Assembly: GCA_016708345.1 (NCBI GenBank)
Contig: JADJFX010000011.1
Span: forward strand, 62,001 to 126,000
From: Candidatus Rhodoferax bjergmarkensis
Lineage (GTDB): Bacteria > Pseudomonadota > Gammaproteobacteria > Burkholderiales > Burkholderiaceae_C
Length of the DNA: 64,000 bases
Direction: 5' to 3'
The notes beneath the pieces were generated by a model, which saw only the letters and a list, made by a program, of their open reading frames with translations, was not told where the DNA came from and did no database searches. Shown piece by piece: positions 28,355 through 36,111 of this stretch. How positions within the stretch are numbered: the stretch's first letter is position 1; each line of letters starts with the position of its first letter. The translations under genes were made by a program, and so were the position numbers.

Positions 28355-29749
28355 ATGAAAACCGCTACGACTTCGATAGCTGCTCCCGCACAATCCACGG
28401 GCGGAAACGGCCAAAATGACACTGGTTCTGCGCTCAAATTCATCACCTGCGGCTCGGTCGATGACGGCAAGAGCACGCTGATTGGCCGACTGCTGGTGGA
28501 CAGCCGCTCGGTCTTGCAAGACCAGCTGGCCAACGTCTCCAAAAGCGGCGAAGCCGACCTGGCGCTGTTCACCGACGGCCTGTCCGCCGAGCGCGAGCAA
28601 GGCATCACCATTGACGTGGCCTACCGCTACTTCAACACCGCCCAGCGCAAATTCATCATTGGCGACGCGCCCGGCCACGAGCAGTACACGCGCAACATGG
28701 TCACCGCCGCCTCCAGTGCCGATGCCGCCGTGGTGCTGGTGGACGCCACCAAGCTGCAATGGCAAAACCCGGCGCTGGAACTGCTGCCGCAGACCCGCCG
28801 CCACTCGCTCCTGGTTAATTTGCTGCGCGTGCCCTCCATCGTTTTTGCCGTCAACAAGCTCGACGCGCTGGAGGACGCGGCCAAGCCCGAGACCAGCGGC
28901 CAGGCCACCACCGCCTTTGTCAACATCAGCCACGCCTTGACAGCCTTTGCCAAAGCGGCCGGTATTGCGGTGACGGCCATCGTGCCCATTTCAGCCCTCA
29001 AAGGCCACAACGTGGTCGAGTCGGCTGAAGGCTGGTGCGGCTACCAGGGCGAAAGCCTGCTGGAAATTCTGGAAGAATTGCCCGCAACACCACCCGAAAC
29101 CGACGTGCCCTTCGCCTTTCCGGTGCAATGGGTGGAGAAATTTTCAGCGTCCAGCGACACCAGCCAGGGCCGCCGCATTTTCTGGGGCCGCGTAGCTACC
29201 GGGAGCGTGCAAGCCGGTCAGCAGATCAAGGTGTTGCCCAGTGGCCAGACGGCCACCGTGGCGCAGGTGCTGCGCTACACCCGTCAGCCAGGGGCAGTGC
29301 AGGCCGGCCACAGCGCTGGCGTGGTGCTGGACCGCGAGGTCGATGTCTCGCGCGGCGACTGGTTGCTGGCGGTCGAACCCAAGGCCGAACCCGCAGCGGA
29401 CGATTTCGACACCGACACCAGCGCGGGCACCTTCACGCCCAGCCGCGAGCTCAAAGCCACCGTGGCCTGGATGGACGACGAACCACTGGTGGCAGGCCGT
29501 GTGTACTGGGCGCTGCATGGCCACCGCTGGGTCAAGGCCAAAATCAAACGCATTGTTCACAAGCTCGACATCAACTCCCTGGCGGAAGAAGATGCCGACC
29601 ACCTGGATGCCAATGCCATCGGCCATGTGGAGCTGACGCTGCAGGAGCCGATTGCGGCGCTGCCCTACTTGCGCTCACGCGTGCTGGGTTCGCTGATTCT
29701 GGTGGACACGGCCTCGCACAAAACTGCAGGTGCCGTCTTGATCAATTGA
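28355..29749 (+). CDS. cysN: Sulfate adenylyltransferase subunit 1 (GTPase)
   Basis: CysN is the EF-Tu-like GTPase that drives APS formation by CysD. The 464-residue protein shows the P-loop GSVDDGKST (33-41), SAEREQGITIDVAYRYF (switch I), IGDAPGHEQYTRNMVTAAS (G3), FAVNKLD (G4) and VPISALKGHNV (G5). Two beta-barrel domains follow. It stops without a CysC kinase domain. ATG 28355 is used; TTG 28340 would add five residues. Its first codons (TSIAAPAQSTGGNGQ) derive from a TAGC-type repeat at 28374-28420, as in the DUF934 gene. Confidence 0.94.
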   Translation: MKTATTSIAAPAQSTGGNGQNDTGSALKFITCGSVDDGKSTLIGRLLVDSRSVLQDQLANVSKSGEADLALFTDGLSAEREQGITIDVAYRYFNTAQRKFIIGDAPGHEQYTRNMVTAASSADAAVVLVDATKLQWQNPALELLPQTRRHSLLVNLLRVPSIVFAVNKLDALEDAAKPETSGQATTAFVNISHALTAFAKAAGIAVTAIVPISALKGHNVVESAEGWCGYQGESLLEILEELPATPPETDVPFAFPVQWVEKFSASSDTSQGRRIFWGRVATGSVQAGQQIKVLPSGQTATVAQVLRYTRQPGAVQAGHSAGVVLDREVDVSRGDWLLAVEPKAEPAADDFDTDTSAGTFTPSRELKATVAWMDDEPLVAGRVYWALHGHRWVKAKIKRIVHKLDINSLAEEDADHLDANAIGHVELTLQEPIAALPYLRSRVLGSLILVDTASHKTAGAVLIN

Positions 29750-29802
29750 AGCCGTTCACGCCAGAGAGACACTTTTAGCAACTTGATTAACCAAAGGGCT
29801 TT

Positions 29803-29830
29803 GGAAACCCGAATAAAATATAGGGTTTCC
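29803..29830. promoter_or_regulatory. Inverted repeat GGAAACCC-N12-GGGTTTCC before fdxA
   Basis: The 8-base arms are perfect, and the AT-rich loop (GAATAAAATATA) contains a -10-like hexamer. The repeat ends 23 bases before the fdxA ATG. It could be an operator over the fdxA promoter, or a weak hairpin ending cysN transcription. No T-run follows, which speaks against a terminator. Confidence 0.4.
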
Positions 29831-29853
29831 ACCCATTCGCCGAATATCACAAC

Positions 29854-30183
29854 ATGACACATACCGTCACCGAAGCCTGTATCAAATGCAAATACACCGA
29901 TTGCGTCGACGTTTGCCCCGTGGACTGCTTCCGCGAAGGCCCCAACTTTTTGACCATCGACCCCGATGAATGCATTGACTGCGCCGTCTGCATCCCCGAG
30001 TGCCCGGTCAACGCCATCTACGCCGAAGAAGATGTGCCCGCCGACCAGCAACACATGACAAAAATCAACGCCGAGCTGGCCAAGTTGCCCACCTGGAAAA
30101 GCATTACCAAGCGCAAGGCCGCGCTGCCCGAAGCCGAAGAGTGGAAAGACAAGACCGGCAAGCTGCCGCACCTGCTTCGCTAA
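29854..30183 (+). CDS. fdxA: Seven-iron ferredoxin FdxA
   Basis: FdxA is a small cytoplasmic electron carrier with one 3Fe-4S and one 4Fe-4S cluster. The 109-residue protein reads ACIKCKYTDCVDVCPVDCF, then DECIDCAVCIPECPVNAIY. The first site is a C-x7-C...CP type and the second a C-x2-C-x2-C-x3-CP site. The C-terminal tail (AKLPTWKSITKRK...) is typical of FdxA in proteobacteria. It is followed 40 bases later by a ferredoxin-NADP reductase, its likely partner. Confidence 0.95.
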   Translation: MTHTVTEACIKCKYTDCVDVCPVDCFREGPNFLTIDPDECIDCAVCIPECPVNAIYAEEDVPADQQHMTKINAELAKLPTWKSITKRKAALPEAEEWKDKTGKLPHLLR

Positions 30184-30222
30184 ACCTCCGCCATTTTTTG
30201 CTTTCTGAAAATATAAAAACCT

Positions 30223-31287
30223 GTGCGCAACCATCAAGACCCCATAGAAACCGACGCAGTGATCGTCGGTGCCGGCCCGGTTGGGCTGTTTCAAGTGTTT
30301 GAACTTGGCCTGCTGGAAATCAAGGCCCATGTCATCGACTCCCTGGCCTACCCCGGTGGCCAGTGCATCGAGTTGTACCCCGACAAGCCGATCTACGACA
30401 TTCCCGCCGTGCCGGTGTGTACCGGCAAAGAGCTGACCGACAACCTGCTCAAGCAAATTGAGCCCTTTGGTGCCACCTTCCACTACGGGCAAGAGGTCAC
30501 CGTGGTGGAAAAGCAGGACGACGGTCGCTTTTTTGTGGAAACCTCCAAAGGCGCGCGTTTTCTCTCCAAGACCATTTTTATTGCTGCCGGGGTGGGTGCT
30601 TTTCAGCCCCGCACGCTCAAGGTCGAGGGTCTGGACGCGTTTGAAGACTCGCAACTTTTCTACCGCGTGCGCAAGCCGGAAGATTTTGCGGGAAAAAACC
30701 TGGTCATCGTCGGCGGTGGCGACTCCGCGCTGGACTGGGCACTGGACTTCGTCAAAGACAGCCCGCACAAGGCCGAAAGCGTGATCCTGATCCATCGGCG
30801 CGACGGCTTCAAAGCCGCACCCGCCAGTGTGGCCAAGATGAAAGAATTGTGCGATGCAATGGAAATGCAATTCATCATCGGCCAAGTGACCGGCTTCGAA
30901 GAAAAAGAAAGCCTGCTCACGGGGGTGAAGGTCACGGGTGCAGACGGCGTGACCCGCCTGGTGCCGCTGGACGTGCTGCTGGTGTTCTTCGGCCTGTCGC
31001 CCAAGCTCGGCCCGATTGCCGAGTGGGGTCTGGACATCGAGCGCAAGCAGTTGAAGGTGGATACCGAAAAATTTTCCACCAGCGAGCCAGGTATTTTTGC
31101 GGTGGGCGATATCAACATCTACCCCGGCAAAAAGAAACTTATTTTGAGTGGTTTCCATGAATGCGCTCTGGCCGCTTTTGGCGCCATGCCCATCATCTTC
31201 CCTGAAAAGAAAGTCTTTTTGCAGTACACCACCACCAGCCCCAAGCTGCACAAGGTGCTGGGCGTTGAGTCGCCTGTGTTTGAGTAG
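30223..31287 (+). CDS. Ferredoxin-NADP+ reductase, thioredoxin-reductase type
   Basis: This 354-residue flavoprotein is of the TrxR-like FNR class, which lacks the CxxC of thioredoxin reductases. Motifs are AVIVGAGPVGLFQVFELGLL (FAD), YPGGQCIELYPDKPIYDIPA (the FNR2-type motif), NLVIVGGGDSALDWAL (NADP) and IFAVGDINIYPGKKKLILSGFHECALAA. The start is GTG 30223 (MRNHQDP), 40 bases after fdxA. The pair probably moves electrons between NADPH and FdxA. A terminator follows the stop directly. Confidence 0.92.
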   Translation: MRNHQDPIETDAVIVGAGPVGLFQVFELGLLEIKAHVIDSLAYPGGQCIELYPDKPIYDIPAVPVCTGKELTDNLLKQIEPFGATFHYGQEVTVVEKQDDGRFFVETSKGARFLSKTIFIAAGVGAFQPRTLKVEGLDAFEDSQLFYRVRKPEDFAGKNLVIVGGGDSALDWALDFVKDSPHKAESVILIHRRDGFKAAPASVAKMKELCDAMEMQFIIGQVTGFEEKESLLTGVKVTGADGVTRLVPLDVLLVFFGLSPKLGPIAEWGLDIERKQLKVDTEKFSTSEPGIFAVGDINIYPGKKKLILSGFHECALAAFGAMPIIFPEKKVFLQYTTTSPKLHKVLGVESPVFE

Positions 31288-31296
31288 AATTTAAAG

Positions 31297-31318
31297 GTGC
31301 TCGGTATGAGCACTTTTT
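31297..31318 (+). terminator. Terminator after the ferredoxin-NADP reductase gene
   Basis: GTGCTC, loop GGTAT and GAGCAC are followed by TTTTT. It begins 9 bases after the FNR stop and directly precedes the TPP riboswitch, separating the two transcription units. Confidence 0.85.
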
Positions 31319-31325
31319 GAGTACA

Positions 31326-31547
31326 TTCGCTAGGGGTGTTGTGGTGCCGTTTTGACAGGCCCCACGACTGAGAAAGTCCCTTTGAACCTGATTGATTCCG
31401 TTTCCAAATAATTCGTGTCTAGGCGCGAAGCCGCAGGCAGTGCTGTAGCGTGTCCCAGAGCATCTGCCGATGCCTCGGGAGGACAAGGCGAAGCAACAAC
31501 GACACGGATGGTTTAGAAATGGAATGAGGTAATCCTCGCGCAGGGAA
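31326..31547 (+). promoter_or_regulatory. TPP riboswitch (THI box) with an internal insertion
   Basis: The aptamer 5' half shows AGGGGTG, a P3 stem GTGGTGCC/GGCCCCAC, and the signature CTGAGA (31369-31374). ACCTGAT of helix P4 follows. The 3' half, GAGGTAATCCTC, GCGCAGGGAAGC, resumes 132 bases later. Joining the halves gives a near-consensus thi-box: P4 CCTG/CAGG and P5 GAGG/CCTC. It lies 94 bases before thiO and should repress the thiamine operon when TPP is bound. Whether the split aptamer still folds is open. Confidence 0.8.
31394..31525. repeat. 132-bp palindromic insertion inside the TPP riboswitch
   Basis: The insert has imperfect inverted ends of about 26 bases: GATTCCGTTTCCAAA...CGTGTC at left, and GACACGG...TTTAGAAATGGAAT at right. 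The interior carries GGCGCGAAGCC, GGCAG/CTGCC and GGCGAAGCAACAACGA. It encodes nothing. It separates P4 from P5 at junction J4/5. It is a mobile palindromic element or a structural expansion. It resembles the 162-bp MITEs only in general layout. Confidence 0.65.
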
Positions 31548-31640
31548 GCAGGTCCAGTTGGAAGTGTCACCCGCGTCACGTGGGTGGCGCAACGCCCCGC
31601 CAGATCAAGCCCACCTGCCAGCTTTTGAACTGGATAACAA

Positions 31641-32720
31641 ATGAACATCGTTATTTTGGGTGCTGGCCTGATGGGACGGCTGCTGGCCTGCCAACTGGCG
31701 CGGGCCGGTCATACCCTTGAACTTTTCGATGCTGGCGGCCCGCTGGCGCTTAACTCCGCCGCGCGTGCGGCAGCCGCCATGCTGGCCCCCTTGGCCGAAT
31801 CGGCCATCACCGAGACCCCGGTGGTGCAGATGGGCATCCACTCGCTCAAACGCTGGCCGGAACTGATTGCCCAGCTGGACGAGCCGGTCTTTTTTCAGCA
31901 AGCAGGCACCCTGGTGCTGTGGCATCGGCAGGATGCACCGGAGGCCGAACGTTTTTCACGCAAGATGGTCGCCACCTGCGAGGCGCTGCCCGACTTGCCG
32001 AAGGTGCAGCACCTTGATGCAGACGGCGTGGCGCAGTTGGAGCCGTCGCTGGGCGCTCGCTTTCCCCAAGGGCTTTACTTGGCCGGTGAAGGTCAGCTGG
32101 ACAATCACCAATTGCTGGCCGTCATGCTGGGTCAGCTTGAGCGCCTGAAGGTCAAACTGAACTGGGACAGTCCACGTTCGCTCAGTGATTTTTCGCCCGG
32201 CCAGCCGGGCCAGCCGGACTGGGTGTTCGACTGCCGTGGACTGGGTGCCAAAGAACAATGGTCCGCCCTGCGTGGTGTGCGCGGCGAAATCATTACCCTG
32301 CAGGCCCCCGAGGTGAAATTAACGCGCCCCACCCGCCTGATCCACCCCAGATACCCGCTATACATTGCGCCCAAGGGGGATGATATTTTTGTGGTCGGTG
32401 CGACCGAGATCGAATCGGATGACTTGTCGCCCATCAGCGTGCGATCTACCCTGGAACTGCTCAGTGCCGTTTACTCGGTGGACAGTGGCTTTGCCGAAGG
32501 CCGTGTTCTGGACCTGGTGACGCAGTGCCGCCCGGCGTTGCCCGACAATTTACCCTCCATCCGGCGGCTGGGCAAGCGAGTGATGCAAATCAACGGACTG
32601 TACCGGCATGGCTACCTGATTGCGCCAGCCCTGCTGGATGTGGTGATGGAGCTGTTCCAAGCCAACTCGTCAGCGCTGGCGCAGACGCTTTCAGTATCGG
32701 TTCAGGATTTGCCGGGCTAA
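31641..32720 (+). CDS. thiO: Glycine oxidase ThiO
   Basis: ThiO oxidises glycine to the imine used by ThiG for the thiazole ring. The 359-residue FAD enzyme starts MNIVILGAGLMGRLLACQLARAGH, with further motifs FDAGGPLALNSAARAAAAMLAPLAES and DCRGLGAKEQW. The DAO-type ending is INGLYRHGYLIAPALLDVVMELF. It is the first gene after the TPP riboswitch and is followed 4 bases later by thiS, so thiO-thiS-thiG-thiE form one operon. Confidence 0.9.
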   Translation: MNIVILGAGLMGRLLACQLARAGHTLELFDAGGPLALNSAARAAAAMLAPLAESAITETPVVQMGIHSLKRWPELIAQLDEPVFFQQAGTLVLWHRQDAPEAERFSRKMVATCEALPDLPKVQHLDADGVAQLEPSLGARFPQGLYLAGEGQLDNHQLLAVMLGQLERLKVKLNWDSPRSLSDFSPGQPGQPDWVFDCRGLGAKEQWSALRGVRGEIITLQAPEVKLTRPTRLIHPRYPLYIAPKGDDIFVVGATEIESDDLSPISVRSTLELLSAVYSVDSGFAEGRVLDLVTQCRPALPDNLPSIRRLGKRVMQINGLYRHGYLIAPALLDVVMELFQANSSALAQTLSVSVQDLPG

Positions 32721-32724
32721 AGCG

Positions 32725-32922
32725 ATGAAGGTCTTCATCAACCAGGTCGAGCATGAACTCCCCCTCGGAGCGACGCTGGCCGACGCCATTGCACTGTTGC
32801 AAGCCAAGCCCCCTTTTGCCGCTGCCGTGAATTTGGAGTTTGTTCCCAACACGCAGTACGCGCGCAAACCACTTCAACACGACGACCGCATCGACATCAT
32901 TGCCCCGGTCACCGGCGGCTAA
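32725..32922 (+). CDS. thiS: Sulfur carrier protein ThiS
   Basis: ThiS is a ubiquitin-like carrier whose C-terminal Gly-Gly is thiocarboxylated to deliver sulfur to the thiazole. The 65-residue product reads MKVFINQVEHELPLGATLADAIALL and ends DRIDIIAPVTGG, with the obligatory diglycine. Its length is normal. It lies between thiO and thiG with 4- and 11-base gaps. Confidence 0.95.
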   Translation: MKVFINQVEHELPLGATLADAIALLQAKPPFAAAVNLEFVPNTQYARKPLQHDDRIDIIAPVTGG

Positions 32923-32933
32923 GGATTGCCATC

Positions 32934-33749
32934 ATGACCGCTGCCACCTCCCGCGCCATCGCCACTGCCCCTCTGGTTTTGTACGGCCAGACCTTCCAAA
33001 GCCGGCTGCTGCTGGGCACCTCGCGCTACCCCTCACCCAGCGTGCTCAAAGCAGCCGTGCAACGCGCCAAGCCCGCCATGCTGACCGCCTCGTTGCGCCG
33101 ACAAAACGTGAGCGACCCCGACACCGGCAACCGCTTTTGGGAACTGCTGCGCGAACTGGAGGTGCCAGTGCTGCCCAACACCGCTGGCTGCCACAGCGTT
33201 CAGGAAGTCATCACCACCGCCCAAATGGCGCGCGAGGTGTTTGCCACGCCCTGGATCAAGCTGGAACTGATTGGCGACGACTACACCCTGCAACCCGACA
33301 CCCTGAACCTGGTGGACGCCGCCCAGCGTCTGATCAAGGACGGCTTCAAGGTGCTGCCCTATTGCACCGAAGACCTGGTTCTGTGCCAGCGTTTGGTGGA
33401 TGTGGGCTGCCAGGCCATCATGCCGTGGGCCGCACCCATTGGCACCGGCAAGGGCCCGATCAATCCCTATGCGCTGCAGGTCTTGCGTGAACGCCTGTCG
33501 GTTCCCATGCTTATTGATGCCGGATTGGGCTTGCCCTCACACGCCTGCCAGGTCATGGAATGGGGGTTTGACGGGGTGCTGCTCAACACCGCCGTCGCCC
33601 TGGCGCAAGATCCGGTCACCATGGCTGGCGCTTTCGCCGATGCGACGCGGGCCGGGCGCGACGCTTTTTGTGCCGGAGCCATGATTGAGCAGCACGCGGC
33701 GCAACCCAGCACGCCGGTGCTGGGCACGCCGTTCTGGCACCACAACTGA
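32934..33749 (+). CDS. thiG: Thiazole synthase
   Basis: ThiG builds the thiazole phosphate from deoxyxylulose phosphate, the ThiO imine and ThiS thiocarboxylate. The 271-residue TIM-barrel shows LVLYGQTFQSRLLLGTSRYPS, MLTASLRRQNVSD, LPNTAGCHSVQEVITTAQMARE, WIKLELIGDDYTLQPD, LPYCTEDLVLCQRLVDVGCQAIMPWAAPIGTGKG and LLNTAVALAQDPVTMAGAF. The frame is intact. The next gene starts 8 bases after its stop. Confidence 0.95.
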   Translation: MTAATSRAIATAPLVLYGQTFQSRLLLGTSRYPSPSVLKAAVQRAKPAMLTASLRRQNVSDPDTGNRFWELLRELEVPVLPNTAGCHSVQEVITTAQMAREVFATPWIKLELIGDDYTLQPDTLNLVDAAQRLIKDGFKVLPYCTEDLVLCQRLVDVGCQAIMPWAAPIGTGKGPINPYALQVLRERLSVPMLIDAGLGLPSHACQVMEWGFDGVLLNTAVALAQDPVTMAGAFADATRAGRDAFCAGAMIEQHAAQPSTPVLGTPFWHHN

Positions 33750-33757
33750 TCAACCCC

Positions 33758-34678
33758 ATGCGCTTGACCCCACAACCTCCCTTGGCACAAGCCATCCTCG
33801 CGGCGCATTCCGATCTGGCCCTGAACGGTGCTTGCACGCCAGTTTGCGCGCCCGACTTTGCGCAGGTGCCCGCCAATGCCGCTGCGGTTTATGACGCTGC
33901 CCACCAAGCCTGCCTGGCGCTGGATTTCATCGAGGCCGACGCCCATTGCGTGGCCAGTGCATGGCAACGTCTCTTTGAGCGCACAGGAACCTTTGATGCA
34001 AAGCAGTGGCCCGACCAGCCGGACGACTTCGGGATGGCACCATGGCCACGCGAAGACGCCTTCGCGCCCTGTCCGCGTCAACTCGGCTTGTACGCGGTGT
34101 TGCCCGACTCAGTTTGGGTCGCTCGCATGGCCAAGGCCGGTGTACCGACCGTGCAACTTCGCTTCAAATCAGATGACCCTCAAGCCATTGCGCGTGAAGT
34201 TCGCGCTGCCGTTCAAGCAGTGCAAGGCACTGACGCACTGCTTTTCATCAACGACCACTGGCAAGCCGCCATTGACGCCGGTGCTTATGGCGTGCATCTA
34301 GGGCAAGAAGACCTTGCCACGGCAGATTTGCAAAAAATCCGCTCTGCCGGTCTGCGCCTGGGTCTGAGCAGCCATGGTTACGCCGAAATGCTTTATGCCG
34401 ACCGCTTCAGCCCCAGCTACCTTGCCATGGGTGCCGTCTTCCCCACCACGCTCAAGCGCATGGTGACCGCGCCGCAGGGCACGGGGCGCTTGAAAGCCTA
34501 TGCGCAGCTGATGCGCAACTACCCATTGGTGGCCATTGGCGGCATTGACGCCCACAATTTGCCCGAGGTGCTGGCCAGCGGTGTCGGCTCGGTGGCGGTG
34601 GTCAGGGCGCTGGTGGCGGCGCAGCAACCCGAAGCCATGGCCGCCAGTCTGCAAGCCGCGATCATGGCAGCTGCTTGA
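33758..34678 (+). CDS. thiE: Thiamine-phosphate synthase with N-terminal extension
   Basis: ThiE joins HMP pyrophosphate and thiazole phosphate. The catalytic part begins near residue 110: QLGLYAVLPDSVWVARMAKAGVPTVQLRFKS, then LFINDHWQAAIDAGAYGVHLGQEDL, LGLSSHGYAEML, YLAMGAVFPTT and PLVAIGGIDAHNLPEVLASGVGSVAVVRAL. The protein has 306 residues, about 100 more than a plain ThiE. The extra N-terminal part (AQAILAAHSDLALNG...HQACLALDFIEADAHCVASAW) has no motif I recognise. It may be a fused domain seen in Burkholderiales. The 3' end overlaps convergent thiD by 17 bases. Confidence 0.9.
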   Translation: MRLTPQPPLAQAILAAHSDLALNGACTPVCAPDFAQVPANAAAVYDAAHQACLALDFIEADAHCVASAWQRLFERTGTFDAKQWPDQPDDFGMAPWPREDAFAPCPRQLGLYAVLPDSVWVARMAKAGVPTVQLRFKSDDPQAIAREVRAAVQAVQGTDALLFINDHWQAAIDAGAYGVHLGQEDLATADLQKIRSAGLRLGLSSHGYAEMLYADRFSPSYLAMGAVFPTTLKRMVTAPQGTGRLKAYAQLMRNYPLVAIGGIDAHNLPEVLASGVGSVAVVRALVAAQQPEAMAASLQAAIMAAA

Positions 34679-35507
34679 GCCGCATGGGCACCGGTGCATG
34701 CCCATGGTTAAGCGGACCGCCACACTGACCGGTTCGCACCAGCGCACCGGCCTGCAAGGCTTCCCGCACAAAGGCGCGTGCCTGCTGAACTGCCTCAACC
34801 AGAGTAGTCCCCAAAGCCAGATAAGCCGCCATCGCGCTGGACAGCGTGCAGCCGGTGCCATGGGTGTTGGGGCTGTGAATGCGCGGCGCCTGCATCCACA
34901 AGGGTTCACCGTCAGCGGTGACCAGCAAATCCATAACGATGTCTCCGGCCAGGTGCCCGCCCTTGAGCAAGACGGCGTGCGCGCCCTTCGCCAGCAAGGC
35001 AAAGGCAGCCTGCTCCATATCCTGGGCACATGTTAGCGGGTGCCCCACCAGCAGTGCGGCCTCGTCCAGGTTGGGCGTGATCACCGCGACCCGCGGAAAC
35101 AGTTCACGCACCAGCACCTCCACGGCAGTGTTGTCAATCAACACCGCGCCACTGGTGGCCACCATCACGGGATCGAACACCACCTTGGCCAAGACATACC
35201 GATCCAACGCCTGCGCCACGGTCAGCACGATTTCGGGCGAATGCAACATGCCGATCTTGACGGCATCCGCGCCAATATCCTCCAGCACCGCATCGATCTG
35301 GTCCCGCAAAATCTGAGGTGGTACACCATGAATGGCACGCACGCCGCACGTGTTTTGTGCCGTCAGCGCAGTGATGGCGGTCATGCCGTAGCAGCCCAGC
35401 GCTGCAAAGGTTTTCAGATCGGCCTGAATGCCAGCACCACCACCACTGTCCGAGCCCGCGATGGACAGCACCCTCGGGTACTCGAATTGAAAAAGATTAG
35501 ATGTCAT
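34662..35507 (-). CDS. thiD: Hydroxymethylpyrimidine/phosphomethylpyrimidine kinase
   Basis: ThiD phosphorylates HMP and HMP phosphate to give the pyrimidine substrate of ThiE. From ATG 35507 the 281-residue kinase shows RVLSIAGSDSGGGAGIQADLKTFAALGCYGMTAITALTAQNT, VKIGMLHSPEIV, VVFDPVMVATSGA, ITPNLDEAALLVG, AVLLKGGHLAGD and HSPNTHGTGCTLSSAMAAYLA. The final GTGCTLSSA motif is the anion hole. It is convergent with the thi operon and must have its own promoter near 35510-35560. Confidence 0.94.
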   Translation of the reverse strand: MTSNLFQFEYPRVLSIAGSDSGGGAGIQADLKTFAALGCYGMTAITALTAQNTCGVRAIHGVPPQILRDQIDAVLEDIGADAVKIGMLHSPEIVLTVAQALDRYVLAKVVFDPVMVATSGAVLIDNTAVEVLVRELFPRVAVITPNLDEAALLVGHPLTCAQDMEQAAFALLAKGAHAVLLKGGHLAGDIVMDLLVTADGEPLWMQAPRIHSPNTHGTGCTLSSAMAAYLALGTTLVEAVQQARAFVREALQAGALVRTGQCGGPLNHGHAPVPMRLKQLP

Positions 35508-35707
35508 AAAGTGATCCCTGCGCAAACGTGGTTGCTTGACAATTGGCTGGCCGTGGGTCTTCAAAAATAACGCCCCATTCACACGACGAATGCGCCATCA
35601 AGATGATCAAATTATCCAAGAGCCCTATTCCATTTATACAAATTTTTCGTTCGATCCGTTTGAGGCACAAGAGAGTTGAAAAAATCACGCTATAATTTGC
35701 GGCTTAT

Positions 35708-35783
35708 TCCTCAATAGCTCAGTTGGTAGAGCGCCGGACTGTTAATCCGTAGGTCCCTGGTTCGAGCCCAGGTTGAGGAGCCA
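35708..35783 (+). tRNA. tRNA-Asn (GTT anticodon)
   Basis: The acceptor stem TCCTCAA pairs with TTGAGGA. The D-loop contains AGCTCAGTTGGTAGA, the anticodon loop is CTGTTAA with anticodon GTT, and the T arm is CCTGG-TTCGAGC-CCAGG. The CCA end is encoded (35781-35783). It is 76 nucleotides long and stands alone, followed by a terminator. Confidence 0.97.
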
Positions 35784-35805
35784 ATTAAAGCCTTATAGGC
35801 ACTAG

Positions 35806-35843
35806 AAAGCCTGCTACTTAATTGATAGCAGGCTTTTTCTTTT
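35806..35843 (+). terminator. Terminator after tRNA-Asn
   Basis: AAGCCTGCTA and TAGCAGGCTT form a perfect 10-base stem with a 9-base loop, followed by TTTTCTTTT. It begins 23 bases after the tRNA CCA end. Confidence 0.9.
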
Positions 35844-36041
35844 GGTGCTCCATGTAGCTAGCGGCACATGGTTTTGTACGGCTGTCATCCTAATAACTCC
35901 GCAATCACGGAGAAGTTATTTGCAAAGCAGCGCACTCTTGAGTGAAAAATTACCAGTATTCAGTCTTGTGATGCACCTTGCCTATCCAGAGACTGACAGG
36001 CATTGCTGTGTGCGCGTGGTGCCATCGGACCGCAGCCAAAC

Positions 36042-36076
36042 AAAAACCCCGCTGCGTTGCCACAACGGGGGTTTTT
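36042..36076 (-). terminator. Bidirectional terminator after the porin gene
   Basis: AAAAACCCCG and CGGGGGTTTTT flank a 14-base loop. The A-run on the left acts as a T-run for the minus-strand porin, whose stop is at 36112. Between the tRNA terminator and this hairpin (35844-36041) I see no gene. Confidence 0.8.
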
Positions 36077-36111
36077 GATATTGAATCTTCAACTGGCCCA
36101 AGCCAGCACAC

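Noticed and set aside
29665..31251. 528-codon open frame on the minus strand
   Set aside because: It is antisense to fdxA and the ferredoxin-NADP reductase gene, with no recognisable protein features.
31394..31525. The riboswitch insert as a third copy of the 162-bp MITE
   Set aside because: Length, end sequence and flanks differ (no TA on either side); only short words such as GCAACAACGA are similar.
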